A stretch of 7,178 nucleotides of DNA from Methanomethylovorans sp. PtaU1.Bin073 (lineage in GTDB: Archaea; Halobacteriota; Methanosarcinia; Methanosarcinales; Methanosarcinaceae): NCBI GenBank assembly GCA_002067265.1, contig MVQW01000101.1, positions 1 through 7,178 of the forward strand, given 5' to 3'. This document shows, in pieces, positions 1 to 6,335 of the stretch. Position numbers and translations under genes: made by a program. The notes under the pieces are model-generated. The model made no database searches and was not told where the DNA came from. It saw nothing but the letters and a program-made list of their open reading frames with translations. How positions within the stretch are numbered: the first letter of the stretch is position 1; every line of letters begins with the position of its first letter.

Positions 1-639
1 TATTTCCTTGAAATGAACACACGCTTGCAGGTAGAGCATACAATAACCGAGCTTATTACAGGCCTTGATCTTGCTAAAAAGCAGCTATATATTGCTGCAG
101 GTGAAGAACTTGCCTATTCTCAGGAGGATATTCCTTTAAGAGGCTGGGCAATAGAATGCAGAATCAATGCTGAGGATCCGTTGAATGATTTTGCTCCATC
201 TCCTGGAAAGATACGAAGGTATCGTTCTTCCGGAGGGCCGGGTGTGCGTGTTGATAGCGGTGTGCATATGGGATATACTATTTCTCCATATTATGATTCA
301 ATGATCTCAAAGCTAAGTGTATGGGCCCCTTCACGCATAGAAGCCATACACAGAATGGACAGGGCACTTTATGAATATGTAGTGGTTGGTGTAACTACTA
401 ATATCCCATTCCATAAAGCTGTTATAAGGCACGATCAGTTCATCAAAGGCAATCTTACAACTCATTTCATTGAAGATAATTCTATCATCGAGCATGTGAA
501 AAGGGTAGTGAAGGAAGATTCAGAGAAAGGAGCTACACTTGCATCTGCACTTGAGAACAAGCCTACGAAGGTAGCTGCTGTGACTGCAGCTGTAGAGTCA
601 TACATGCAGGCAGCGAAGAAACAATCTGGTAAAGAGTGA
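1..639 (+). CDS. pycA: Pyruvate carboxylase subunit A (biotin carboxylase subunit), C-terminal part, 5' end outside window
   Basis: This is the last 212 residues of an ATP-grasp biotin carboxylase. The enzyme carboxylates biotin with bicarbonate and ATP; in methanogens a separate subunit B then passes the carboxyl to pyruvate to make oxaloacetate for biosynthesis. The frame is open to base 1, and the codons before the first ATG (base 13) read YFLE, so the gene starts upstream. Residues 2-9 (FLEMNTRL) match the second biotin carboxylase signature and include the catalytic-site Glu, Asn and Arg. ECRINAEDP, the FAPSPGKI segment, GVRVDSG with its conserved Arg, and [10 protein letters not shown] follow in the usual order. 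There is no biotinyl Met-Lys-Met site, as expected for an A subunit and unlike one-chain carboxylases. An acetyl- or propionyl-CoA carboxylase A subunit is the main alternative, but archaeal context and adjacent birA favour pyruvate carboxylase. Ends with TGA. Confidence 0.9.
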   Translation, partial: YFLEMNTRLQVEHTITELITGLDLAKKQLYIAAGEELAYSQEDIPLRGWAIECRINAEDPLNDFAPSPGKIRRYRSSGGPGVRVDSGVHMGYTISPYYDSMISKLSVWAPSRIEAIHRMDRALYEYVVVGVTTNIPFHKAVIRHDQFIKGNLTTHFIEDNSIIEHVKRVVKEDSEKGATLASALENKPTKVAAVTAAVESYMQAAKKQSGKE

Positions 640-669
640 TTTCATATAGATGTTTATTGGCGGGATAAA

Positions 670-1644
670 GTGAATAATATAGCTGAGATCATGCGGATTT
701 TAAAAGAAGCTGACGGGAAGCCGGTTTCAGGAGAGGAGCTTGGAGAACGGTTAGGAATTTCCAGGGCTATGGTGTGGAAATACATAAGTTCCTTGAAAGA
801 AGGGGGTTATGAAATTGAATCTTCGCCTAAAACCGGTTATGTGCTAAAAGTTGTTCCTGACATGCTTTACCCTGAAGAGATCAAAAGTGGATTAAATACT
901 ACTTTGATAGGTACTGAGATCCTTTACTTTGCAGAGCTGGAGTCTACTAACAATTTTGCCAAGGAAATGGCGAAGGAAGCAGAAGAAGGGACAGTAGTGA
1001 TTGCTGAGGTCCAGAAAAAAGGTAGAGGCCGACTGGGAAGGAACTGGCAGTCACCAAAGGGAGGTATCAACCTTTCTGTTATACTTAAACCAAATGTCCC
1101 CCTTGATCATGCAGCAAGGCTGACTCTTATGACCGGACTTGCTGTAGCAAATACCATCCGTTCTCTTGGAGTGGATGCCCGTATAAAGTGGCCCAATGAT
1201 ATATTTGTAAATGAAAAAAAAGTATGTGGCATACTCACAGAAGTAGATGCGGAAATGGAACAGATCGATTACGTTATCATTGGAATAGGTATAAATGCCA
1301 ATGTTAATATCGAAGAATTCCCGCCGGGAATACGTGAAAATGCTACAAGTCTCAAGAAAGAACTTGGTGCTGAGGTTAATAGAGTTGAATTCGTGCAAAA
1401 TTTATTGTATGAACTCGAACAGCAGTATATAAAGTTCAAGACACAGGAATTCTCTGCAATCCTAAGTGAGTGGATAAATCTGTCTGACACTATTGGTAAA
1501 GATGTCACAATTATGACACCTTCACGAATGATAGAAGGCAAAGCTGTAGGCATCACTGACACAGGGGCTATTTCGGTCAGAACAAAAGATGGAAAAAGGG
1601 TAAACCTTATTGCCGGTAGATGTGTTTATACACGTACTAGATGA
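670..1644 (+). CDS. birA: Bifunctional biotin protein ligase / biotin operon repressor (BirA type)
   Basis: This 324-residue enzyme activates biotin with ATP and attaches it to a carrier lysine, here presumably on the pyruvate carboxylase partner subunit. It has three parts. A winged-helix DNA-binding domain (about 1-60) contains GEELGERLGISRAMVWKYI, which aligns with the E. coli BirA helix-turn-helix. The catalytic domain (about 80-270) holds STN at 92-94, the biotin-loop motif GRGRLGR at 118-124, KWPND at 173-177 and GIGINAN at 205-211. A small SH3-like C-terminal domain covers about 276-320. Length matches the two-function class and not the shorter ligase-only class, so it may also act as a biotin-responsive repressor. 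The GTG at 670 is chosen because it keeps the first helix intact; the ATG at 691 would clip it. The start has only a weak G-rich ribosome site (GGCGGG, 659-664). It lies 30 bases after pycA and probably shares its transcript. Confidence 0.95.
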   Translation: MNNIAEIMRILKEADGKPVSGEELGERLGISRAMVWKYISSLKEGGYEIESSPKTGYVLKVVPDMLYPEEIKSGLNTTLIGTEILYFAELESTNNFAKEMAKEAEEGTVVIAEVQKKGRGRLGRNWQSPKGGINLSVILKPNVPLDHAARLTLMTGLAVANTIRSLGVDARIKWPNDIFVNEKKVCGILTEVDAEMEQIDYVIIGIGINANVNIEEFPPGIRENATSLKKELGAEVNRVEFVQNLLYELEQQYIKFKTQEFSAILSEWINLSDTIGKDVTIMTPSRMIEGKAVGITDTGAISVRTKDGKRVNLIAGRCVYTRTR

Positions 1645-2225
1645 AGGCTTTATCCACGTGGATAGACAAACGTCTATCTTCACTATTTATATTACTATTT
1701 CTTGTTCTACTTACATCGATAGCTCTGGTTTTGCCTGCTCAGTCAGTGGTGATAGTAGAAGATGTACTTGTAAATGATTCAAGCATATATCTTGTTACAG
1801 GAAATTCCTGGCATTTTTATCAGGGCTATAATCTTTCCATAAAAGGCGTAAATCAGGAAGCTGACAGTGTATGGCTTGAGTTATCATTGGGAAATAAGAT
1901 ATTAAAAACCCAGGTTCTTGGCGAAGGAAATAATTTCATCTATCAGAAGAATAACAGAACGATACTCAATATTACTGTAAATACTATTTATGCAGGTGAT
2001 GGAGAAGAACTAGTTACTTTTGCACCAGTGTTTCAATATATGGATGTAGAATTGCCTGCACCTATCATACCAGAAGATGAAATTGATGACGAACAGAATA
2101 ATAGTCTGATAGATGATATTTCAATAGGGACCAATCAAATAGAAGGCTTCACATTAGTTACTGCCATTCCAGTTTCTATAATTGCTGCTGTTTTGATCTC
2201 GATACTTGGAAAAAAAAGTAATTAA
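1641..2225 (+). CDS. Small secreted S-layer-like domain protein with C-terminal membrane anchor
   Basis: This predicted envelope protein has 194 residues. Residues 12-33 form a strongly hydrophobic N-terminal segment after a basic start (DKR), as in a Sec signal peptide, with a possible cut after PAQS. About residues 57-133 form a beta-rich domain (HFYQGYNLSIKG, VWLELSLGNK, ILNITVNTIYAG, VTFAPVFQY) that I recognise as resembling one sub-repeat of the Methanosarcinales S-layer duplication domain (PF07752/DUF1608). The usual S-layer protein carries much longer, duplicated copies. An acidic Pro/Asp/Glu/Asn linker (about 139-160) leads to a hydrophobic helix at 170-189 and a KKSN tail. Five N-glycosylation sequons (N45, N64, N105, N110, N153) fit an extracellular location. 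The ATG overlaps the birA stop as ATGA with no clear ribosome site, so translation is probably coupled. Family assignment is from memory of pattern; function is unknown. Confidence 0.8.
   Translation: MKALSTWIDKRLSSLFILLFLVLLTSIALVLPAQSVVIVEDVLVNDSSIYLVTGNSWHFYQGYNLSIKGVNQEADSVWLELSLGNKILKTQVLGEGNNFIYQKNNRTILNITVNTIYAGDGEELVTFAPVFQYMDVELPAPIIPEDEIDDEQNNSLIDDISIGTNQIEGFTLVTAIPVSIIAAVLISILGKKSN
1651..1681 (+). repeat. Two overlapping, mutually exclusive inverted repeats at the start of the S-layer-like gene
   Basis: TATCCACGTGGATA at 1651-1664 is a perfect 14-base palindrome. Its right half overlaps a second hairpin: GATAGAC (1661-1667), loop AAAC, GTCTATC (1672-1678). The second stem can be extended by GTG (1658-1660) pairing with CAC (1681-1683) across a TT bulge. 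GTGGATA is needed by both, so only one could form in an RNA at a time. They lie 8-41 bases after the first base of the ATG, within codons 4-15. Regulatory meaning is inference. Confidence 0.5.
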
Positions 2226-2259
2226 AAGAAATGGGACCTTACAGTTCGAGGTCTCCATT
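2210..2259 (-). terminator. Stem-loop plus T-rich tract ending the minus-strand operon
   Basis: Read on the minus strand, AATGG-A-GACCT (2259-2249) pairs with AGGTCCCATT (2239-2230), giving ten base pairs with one bulged base and a nine-base loop that contains most of the TAA stop of the coiled-coil gene. It is followed by TTTT at 2226-2223 and a run of eight T at 2217-2210. Euryarchaeal termination uses U-rich tracts, so the T runs are the stronger part of the evidence. The 13-base gap between convergent genes means the terminator lies over both gene ends. On the plus strand the hairpin is not followed by a close T run. Confidence 0.6.
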
Positions 2260-3159
2260 CTCCATGAGTACTTTTAAGTCTTGAAGACTCATCTTTCCAG
2301 TTTTTTCCAGCTTTTCTTTAGCAACTATCCTTTGTTCCTGCTGTTTCTTTTCATCCTTTACAAGCTGGATATCGTTTAACTTCTCAAGGTAACTGTTTAG
2401 TTCATCTCTAAGCAGTGAGATTCTTTGCTTAAGAGGGTCTATTCTGGCCCTTAATGGCTCTGTAACCCCAAATTTTTCTTTAATCTGGGCATGACAGAGA
2501 TCTGCATCTTTGCGCATCTCATCTACTTTTTTGTAAAGGTCTATCATTTCTGTATGGTATTGTTGTGAGATATCAGCAAGTTCCTTTATAGTAGAACCTA
2601 TGTTCTCTCCTGTACCAGGCTGTTGGGACATTGTAGAGTCGTAAGTTTCCTGTATCTTTTTGTGTACTTCGTCTGCTTGCATCGCAGCTCTAAGGCGTTC
2701 ATCAAGCTGGAGCAGCCTTCCAAATACATCGATCTCATGCTGCAGAGGAACATCTGCATTAAGGAAGGTATCAAGCTCTGCAAAATAAGCTTTTGATATA
2801 ATATCCACAGTTCCTCTTGAAACCTGATTTAAAGCATCTCTTTCAGCCTTAAGTTTTGCAATTGCATCTGAGGCTTGCTGACTTGCAGACATCCTTGCGT
2901 TTTTTATATTCTTCAGTTCAGAGATCTTAGCATTCACTTCATCTCTTTTTCCTTTCAATTCCCTGGCTTTTGTAACCATTTCCTTGACCTGGGAATTCAA
3001 AGCGTCCCTCTTTTCTTTAAGCTCCCCCATATTGGTTCGATGAAGGCGTAACTCATTGAATAAGGATCTAAGTTCTTTTTCATCGCGGGCAATCTGTGTG
3101 CGTAGATCATTTACCTTTAATTTCAGATCCTTTTCTGAAATGGATGATGCATCCGTCAT
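2239..3159 (-). CDS. Archaeal COG1340-type coiled-coil protein
   Basis: This 306-residue, highly charged protein is almost wholly predicted coiled coil, with no signal peptide or membrane segment. Heptad-rich helices cover about 8-112, a helical middle about 118-175, a break at PGTG (181-184), and a second long helix about 187-285. The C-terminal end (GKMSLQDLKVLMENGDLEL) and the HTEMIDLYKKVDEMRKDAD stretch resemble archaeal COG1340 proteins, often mislabelled as phosphoserine phosphatase; no phosphatase motif is visible. The motif LKxxRDxxN recurs at 47-55, 68-76 and 103-111. The start is set at 3159 because that ATG has a strong GAGGTGA seven bases upstream and overlaps the previous stop as ATGA. 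The upstream in-frame ATG at 3201 would lie inside the preceding gene and has no such support. Last gene of its operon. Function unknown; a scaffold or partner of the upstream coiled-coil protein is inference. Confidence 0.88.
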   Translation of the reverse strand: MTDASSISEKDLKLKVNDLRTQIARDEKELRSLFNELRLHRTNMGELKEKRDALNSQVKEMVTKARELKGKRDEVNAKISELKNIKNARMSASQQASDAIAKLKAERDALNQVSRGTVDIISKAYFAELDTFLNADVPLQHEIDVFGRLLQLDERLRAAMQADEVHKKIQETYDSTMSQQPGTGENIGSTIKELADISQQYHTEMIDLYKKVDEMRKDADLCHAQIKEKFGVTEPLRARIDPLKQRISLLRDELNSYLEKLNDIQLVKDEKKQQEQRIVAKEKLEKTGKMSLQDLKVLMENGDLEL

Positions 3160-3788
3160 ACTGTGGTCACCTCTTTGTCTATACCCTTCGGTTTTTCCCA
3201 ATAGTTTAAAGCCTCTTTATGGCTCTGTATTCTTTTCTCGAGCCATGAATGCCTTGGCTTTGCTTTATTTAGTTCATCTTCCTGAAGCTTTTGATTTTCT
3301 ATTAATCCACATTCGAGTCCGGATGCAGCTCTAAGCTCTTCATGAGATATTACAGCTTCTTCGATCTTAGATTTTATAGATGATTTGCTTTCCGAAGTTT
3401 CTCCAATAGAAAGAACAGATATGATGGAATCAACAATCGCTTTTTCTTCATTTACAGGGGAAAGCAGTTTTGCTTTTGCAATGTTGTCACGTATGGTGTT
3501 GACATCCTTCTGTTGCATACCCGATTCAGTTAATTTATCCAGCATCATCTCTGCCTGATGGTAAAGTTGCTGGCGTTTTTCTTTAAGTACATCTATGCGT
3601 TCCAGTAGCTCTTCATGTTTTTTCTTGCTATCGTCTATTCCCTGAGAGTAAGAAGAAAATCTTGTATCAAGCTCTTCGAATTCAAAATTGTACTTCTCTA
3701 ACATTCTATTGTGCTTAAGGATCACTGCATCTATCAGACCTTCACGGTCATATAATGTAACCCCTACGCCATCTCCTTCGGTGGTCAT
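3156..3788 (-). CDS. Predicted coiled-coil protein, partner of the downstream COG1340-type protein
   Basis: This 210-residue charged protein has no signal peptide or membrane segment. A short N-terminal segment (1-15) is followed by a long helical coiled coil at about 17-90, a less regular middle (about 95-130) that includes AKAKLLSPVNEEKAIVDSI, and a second helix at about 135-197 ending in a Trp-containing stretch (SWLEKRIQSHKEALNYWE). I do not recognise a named family. The piece LKEKRQQL (68-75) resembles the LKEKRDAL repeat of the next protein, so the two may be distant paralogues. The ATG at 3788 has GGAG seven to eight bases upstream (3800-3796 read as GGAGA). Its stop overlaps the start of the next gene as ATGA, suggesting made-together partners that may form a hetero-oligomer. 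Not a frameshift fragment: the two reading frames have separate, well-formed starts. Confidence 0.85.
   Translation of the reverse strand: MTTEGDGVGVTLYDREGLIDAVILKHNRMLEKYNFEFEELDTRFSSYSQGIDDSKKKHEELLERIDVLKEKRQQLYHQAEMMLDKLTESGMQQKDVNTIRDNIAKAKLLSPVNEEKAIVDSIISVLSIGETSESKSSIKSKIEEAVISHEELRAASGLECGLIENQKLQEDELNKAKPRHSWLEKRIQSHKEALNYWEKPKGIDKEVTTV
3167..3173 (-). promoter_or_regulatory. Strong ribosome binding site GAGGTGA deciding the start of the COG1340-type gene
   Basis: On the minus strand GAGGTGA is followed by CCACAGT and then ATG at 3159-3157. It matches the archaeal 16S rRNA 3' end complement over seven bases with normal spacing. It lies within the codons for Glu-Val-Thr near the end of the upstream gene and supports the 306-residue start over the in-frame ATG at 3201. 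Confidence 0.85.
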
Positions 3789-3833
3789 TGATTTGTCTCC
3801 AGCTAGATTATATTTATGACAATTATCTATTAC

Positions 3834-3850
3834 TATATATATAAATTCTC
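3834..3850 (-). promoter_or_regulatory. TATA box (with purine-rich BRE) for the coiled-coil gene pair
   Basis: On the minus strand GAGAA followed by TTTATATATATA sits 46-62 bases before the ATG at 3788. A start of transcription about 25 bases downstream would fall near 3812-3818 and give a leader of roughly 25-30 bases. It is the most TATA-like sequence in the gap after the DUF424 stop. With no T-rich terminator in that gap, the pair could be transcribed both from here and by read-through from mcm-DUF424. Confidence 0.6.
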
Positions 3851-3857
3851 ATCGGCG

Positions 3858-4148
3858 TTATATTTGGAATACTTGAGCATGAGGTACGCCATCTATGTAT
3901 ATCACATTTTGTGAATTTACCACACCGCAATTAATGGCACACTGAATGCATTTCACTCCAAACAGGTTTGCTGTGGTTGCATTCTTCAAAGCTTTTTCCA
4001 CGCTTTCGGAATCAACAATTTCTCCACAAAAAAAACCTTCATTCACTGTAACTGTGATATTTCCTTCTTTTAAGGTCTTTCCAAGGATCTCCTTGTCGCA
4101 TATGGCAACAACGACATTGCTACCGGAATTATGGACCTTCAGATACAT
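3858..4148 (-). CDS. DUF424 family protein with a cysteine cluster
   Basis: This 96-residue small soluble protein belongs to an archaeal family of unknown function (DUF424/PF04242). The family features seen are an N-terminal strand set (MYLKVHNSGSNVVVAICDKE), LGKTLKEGN, GEIVD, the helix ATTANLFG (57-64), and the C-terminal IDGVPHAQVF (85-94), which I recall as the most conserved family end. Length is typical. Five cysteines lie at 17, 41, 67, 70 and 74; C67-x-x-C70-x-x-x-C74 could bind metal or take part in redox chemistry, though that is inference. The ATG is ten bases after the mcm stop, and GAGGA (4160-4156) that overlaps this stop serves as ribosome site, so it is very likely co-expressed with mcm. 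No terminator follows it. Confidence 0.88.
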   Translation of the reverse strand: MYLKVHNSGSNVVVAICDKEILGKTLKEGNITVTVNEGFFCGEIVDSESVEKALKNATTANLFGVKCIQCAINCGVVNSQNVIYIDGVPHAQVFQI

Positions 4149-4158
4149 CGATTATTCC

Positions 4159-6249
4159 TCACACAAGCTTTACACTATCATGATCCGGTTTCATCAGGTC
4201 ACCAGATCTGCGCATTTTTGCGATCATGTCTTCTGCATGAGCTCTGTCAATACCTTCTACAGATGCTTCTGCATAGATCTCTTCAAGAGGTGCTTTACCT
4301 GCGGGATGTCTGCCACCCACCTGCCTAATGATCTCCTTGAGAACTTTTATTTTGTCTCTCTGGCTCTTGCTGGTACCGGATGCGATCACATCAACATCGA
4401 AAGCTCCGGTGGACGGGTCAACACCTACCTGTTTCATGCATGAATATACTATTTTTGTTGTACGTTTTGCATCGTCCATAGTAACAACATTGCTAAGGCG
4501 CACTCTTGCACTCGCTTCTGCAAGTCTTACGAGGGCTTCCAACTGCCTAGCTGTTACCGGGACGGGGGCATCTTTGCCTTCTCCCATTTTACGCAGGTCC
4601 ATGTAAAACTTCACCAAATGTTCCCTTGCTTCTTCTTCCATTATAGGGAAAATATTTCTGCGTGAGTAGGCTACATATTTTCTCATAAGGTCCGGGTCAA
4701 TATCAGGAATGATAATTTCCATCTGTTCGTCGACCTGCTCCTGTGTCACCTTGCTTGTAGCCATCTTTTTACGTTGTTCAGAAAGCTCACCTGCATAGTG
4801 GGACTTAAGTATATGCTTAGCGATCCGTGTATCTTTTTCCTCATTTGGTGTGTCAAGAAGCACGAAGATCATATCAAACCTTGACATAAGCGCTGGGGGC
4901 ATATTGATCTGTTGGGCGATACCCTCATACCTGTCAAACCTTCCATATTTTGGGTTAGCAGCACCAAGAAGTGCACATCTGGACTTCAGTGTGGCGAGTA
5001 TACCGGCCTTTGCAATGGATATAGTTTGTTGTTCCATAGCTTCATGGAGCGCACTTTTGTCTTCAGAACGCATCTTGTCCATTTCATCCACTGCGGCAAT
5101 ACCCATGTCAGCCATTACCAGTGCTCCAGCTTCCAGTGTCCAGCGTCCGTCTCCCATTTCATCTTTCACAGCAGCTGCAGTAAGACCGCTGCTTGAGGCA
5201 CTTTTTCCTGAAGCGAATACTCCCCTGGGTGCGAGTTTTACCATGTAGCGGAGAAGCTGACTTTTTGCCACACCCGGGTCACCCACAAAAAGCATGTGGA
5301 TATCTCCCCTTACCCTTGATCCGTCAGGGAGATGCTTAGGAACGCCTGAAAATAGCTGCAATGCCAGTGCTTCCTTTACATCTTCGTGTCCATAGATCGA
5401 AGGTGCAATAGACCTTATTATTTTGTCATATATGTGAGGATCCTGGCTCATTTCCTGAATAATGGCTTCTTCTTCAGGAGTTATCTGCAGTTCATCGAAC
5501 TCTTTATCCACATTTTCCATAGAGTTTGCATCCAGCACAAGGTCATAAAAAGGAGATTTTCCCTCACGGGTAGTACGTTGATGGGATCGGAGAACACCAT
5601 TGATAACGATCCTGTCACCAGGTTTTACGATACCTGCAAGATCTTCTTCTACATCCACATCCAAGCTCTGTGGCTGTGTTCCTCCCCTCAGGTTTTCGGG
5701 TGATTCTTGTATCTGCAGTTTCTGGGCATCCACAAATACGGATTGCTCCATAAGTATCTTAAAAGGTCCTCTTTTGCCGCATGTATCATTCTCACATTCC
5801 AGAGGCTCTACGAATTTCATTTCAGTTTGCGGCACGAAAGTTACATGTTCACATCGCATGCACATAAAGGCAGCATTTATTATCTTAGGGCGAACTTCAG
5901 TGGCTTTGCGGATCATGCCCTCAATAGCAATGAATTTCATGAGGTGCTTACTTCTCAGGTCCCTGATAGGTATCTTGCCGGGAACCCTTTCGAACCTTAC
6001 TTTTGCCTTATCCAAGGTCTTATCTATAGGCAGGTCGATCTCCTGCAAGGCCTTGTCAGCAGAAGGTAATACTTCGGATGGCTGTTCTAATAATTCTGCA
6101 GCCAGTTCTCTGTCAAATATCTCAAGGTTTGAAAAATCAACTGTAAGACTTCTCTGGTCCGGGTATTCGTTAGCAAGCTGAAGAATATCATCCCAGTAGT
6201 ACTGCTTGAGGAATGCTTTGAAGTTTTCTTCCCATTTTATTTCTGTCAT
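4159..6249 (-). CDS. mcm: Replicative DNA helicase MCM
   Basis: This 696-residue AAA+ helicase forms ring hexamers that unwind DNA 3'-to-5' ahead of the archaeal replication fork. The N-terminal DNA-binding part (about 1-250) has a zinc site of C130, C133, C152 and C157 and an OB-fold containing the hairpin-loop region. The AAA+ core shows Walker A GDPGVAKS (323-330), Walker B AVDEMD (386-391), sensor 1 in AANP (430-433), the arginine finger SRFD (456-459), and sensor 2 in VTARQLEALVRLAEASAR, probably R568. A C-terminal winged helix occupies about 630-690. All key residues are present and length is normal; there is no intein. No in-frame start codon exists between this ATG and an upstream TAA at 6309-6307, so the start is firm. 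Its ribosome site is weak (GAGAAAG, two bases from the ATG). Confidence 0.98.
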   Translation of the reverse strand: MTEIKWEENFKAFLKQYYWDDILQLANEYPDQRSLTVDFSNLEIFDRELAAELLEQPSEVLPSADKALQEIDLPIDKTLDKAKVRFERVPGKIPIRDLRSKHLMKFIAIEGMIRKATEVRPKIINAAFMCMRCEHVTFVPQTEMKFVEPLECENDTCGKRGPFKILMEQSVFVDAQKLQIQESPENLRGGTQPQSLDVDVEEDLAGIVKPGDRIVINGVLRSHQRTTREGKSPFYDLVLDANSMENVDKEFDELQITPEEEAIIQEMSQDPHIYDKIIRSIAPSIYGHEDVKEALALQLFSGVPKHLPDGSRVRGDIHMLFVGDPGVAKSQLLRYMVKLAPRGVFASGKSASSSGLTAAAVKDEMGDGRWTLEAGALVMADMGIAAVDEMDKMRSEDKSALHEAMEQQTISIAKAGILATLKSRCALLGAANPKYGRFDRYEGIAQQINMPPALMSRFDMIFVLLDTPNEEKDTRIAKHILKSHYAGELSEQRKKMATSKVTQEQVDEQMEIIIPDIDPDLMRKYVAYSRRNIFPIMEEEAREHLVKFYMDLRKMGEGKDAPVPVTARQLEALVRLAEASARVRLSNVVTMDDAKRTTKIVYSCMKQVGVDPSTGAFDVDVIASGTSKSQRDKIKVLKEIIRQVGGRHPAGKAPLEEIYAEASVEGIDRAHAEDMIAKMRRSGDLMKPDHDSVKLV

Positions 6250-6303
6250 GTCTTTCTCAAAGTTAGGTGCGCAGATTTTGTACCGGCACCAACCATAGTT
6301 TTT

Positions 6304-6311
6304 AATTTATA
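6304..6311 (-). promoter_or_regulatory. Candidate TATA box for mcm
   Basis: On the minus strand TATAAATT lies 55-62 bases before the mcm ATG, inside the 86-base gap after the trmJ stop. A start about 25 bases downstream, near 6282, would leave a leader of roughly 33 bases. A perfect eight-base palindrome, TGTATACA (6323-6330), sits just upstream of the box. No T-rich terminator follows trmJ, so mcm may be served both by this promoter and by read-through. Confidence 0.5.
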
Positions 6312-6335
6312 TCAATATTTCGTGTATACATTTGC

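Noticed and set aside
2243..2254. AGTTCGAGGTCT resembles the T-arm of a tRNA gene.
   Set aside because: It codes for the last residues of the coiled-coil protein and belongs to the terminator-like stem; no anticodon arm or acceptor stem can be placed around it.
3156..3201. The two coiled-coil frames overlap by 46 bases, which could mean one gene split by a frameshift.
   Set aside because: The downstream frame has its own ATG with a strong ribosome site and an exact ATGA overlap, and its N terminus looks like a normal protein start.
3946..4443. Plus-strand open frame of 165 codons opposite DUF424 and the end of mcm.
   Set aside because: It is antisense to two clear genes, has no ribosome site or recognisable domain, and its composition is that of reverse-complemented coding sequence.
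5600..6181. Plus-strand open frame of 193 codons opposite the mcm N-terminal region.
   Set aside because: It is antisense to the conserved MCM zinc and OB-fold coding region and shows a Ser/Cys-rich composition typical of shadow frames.
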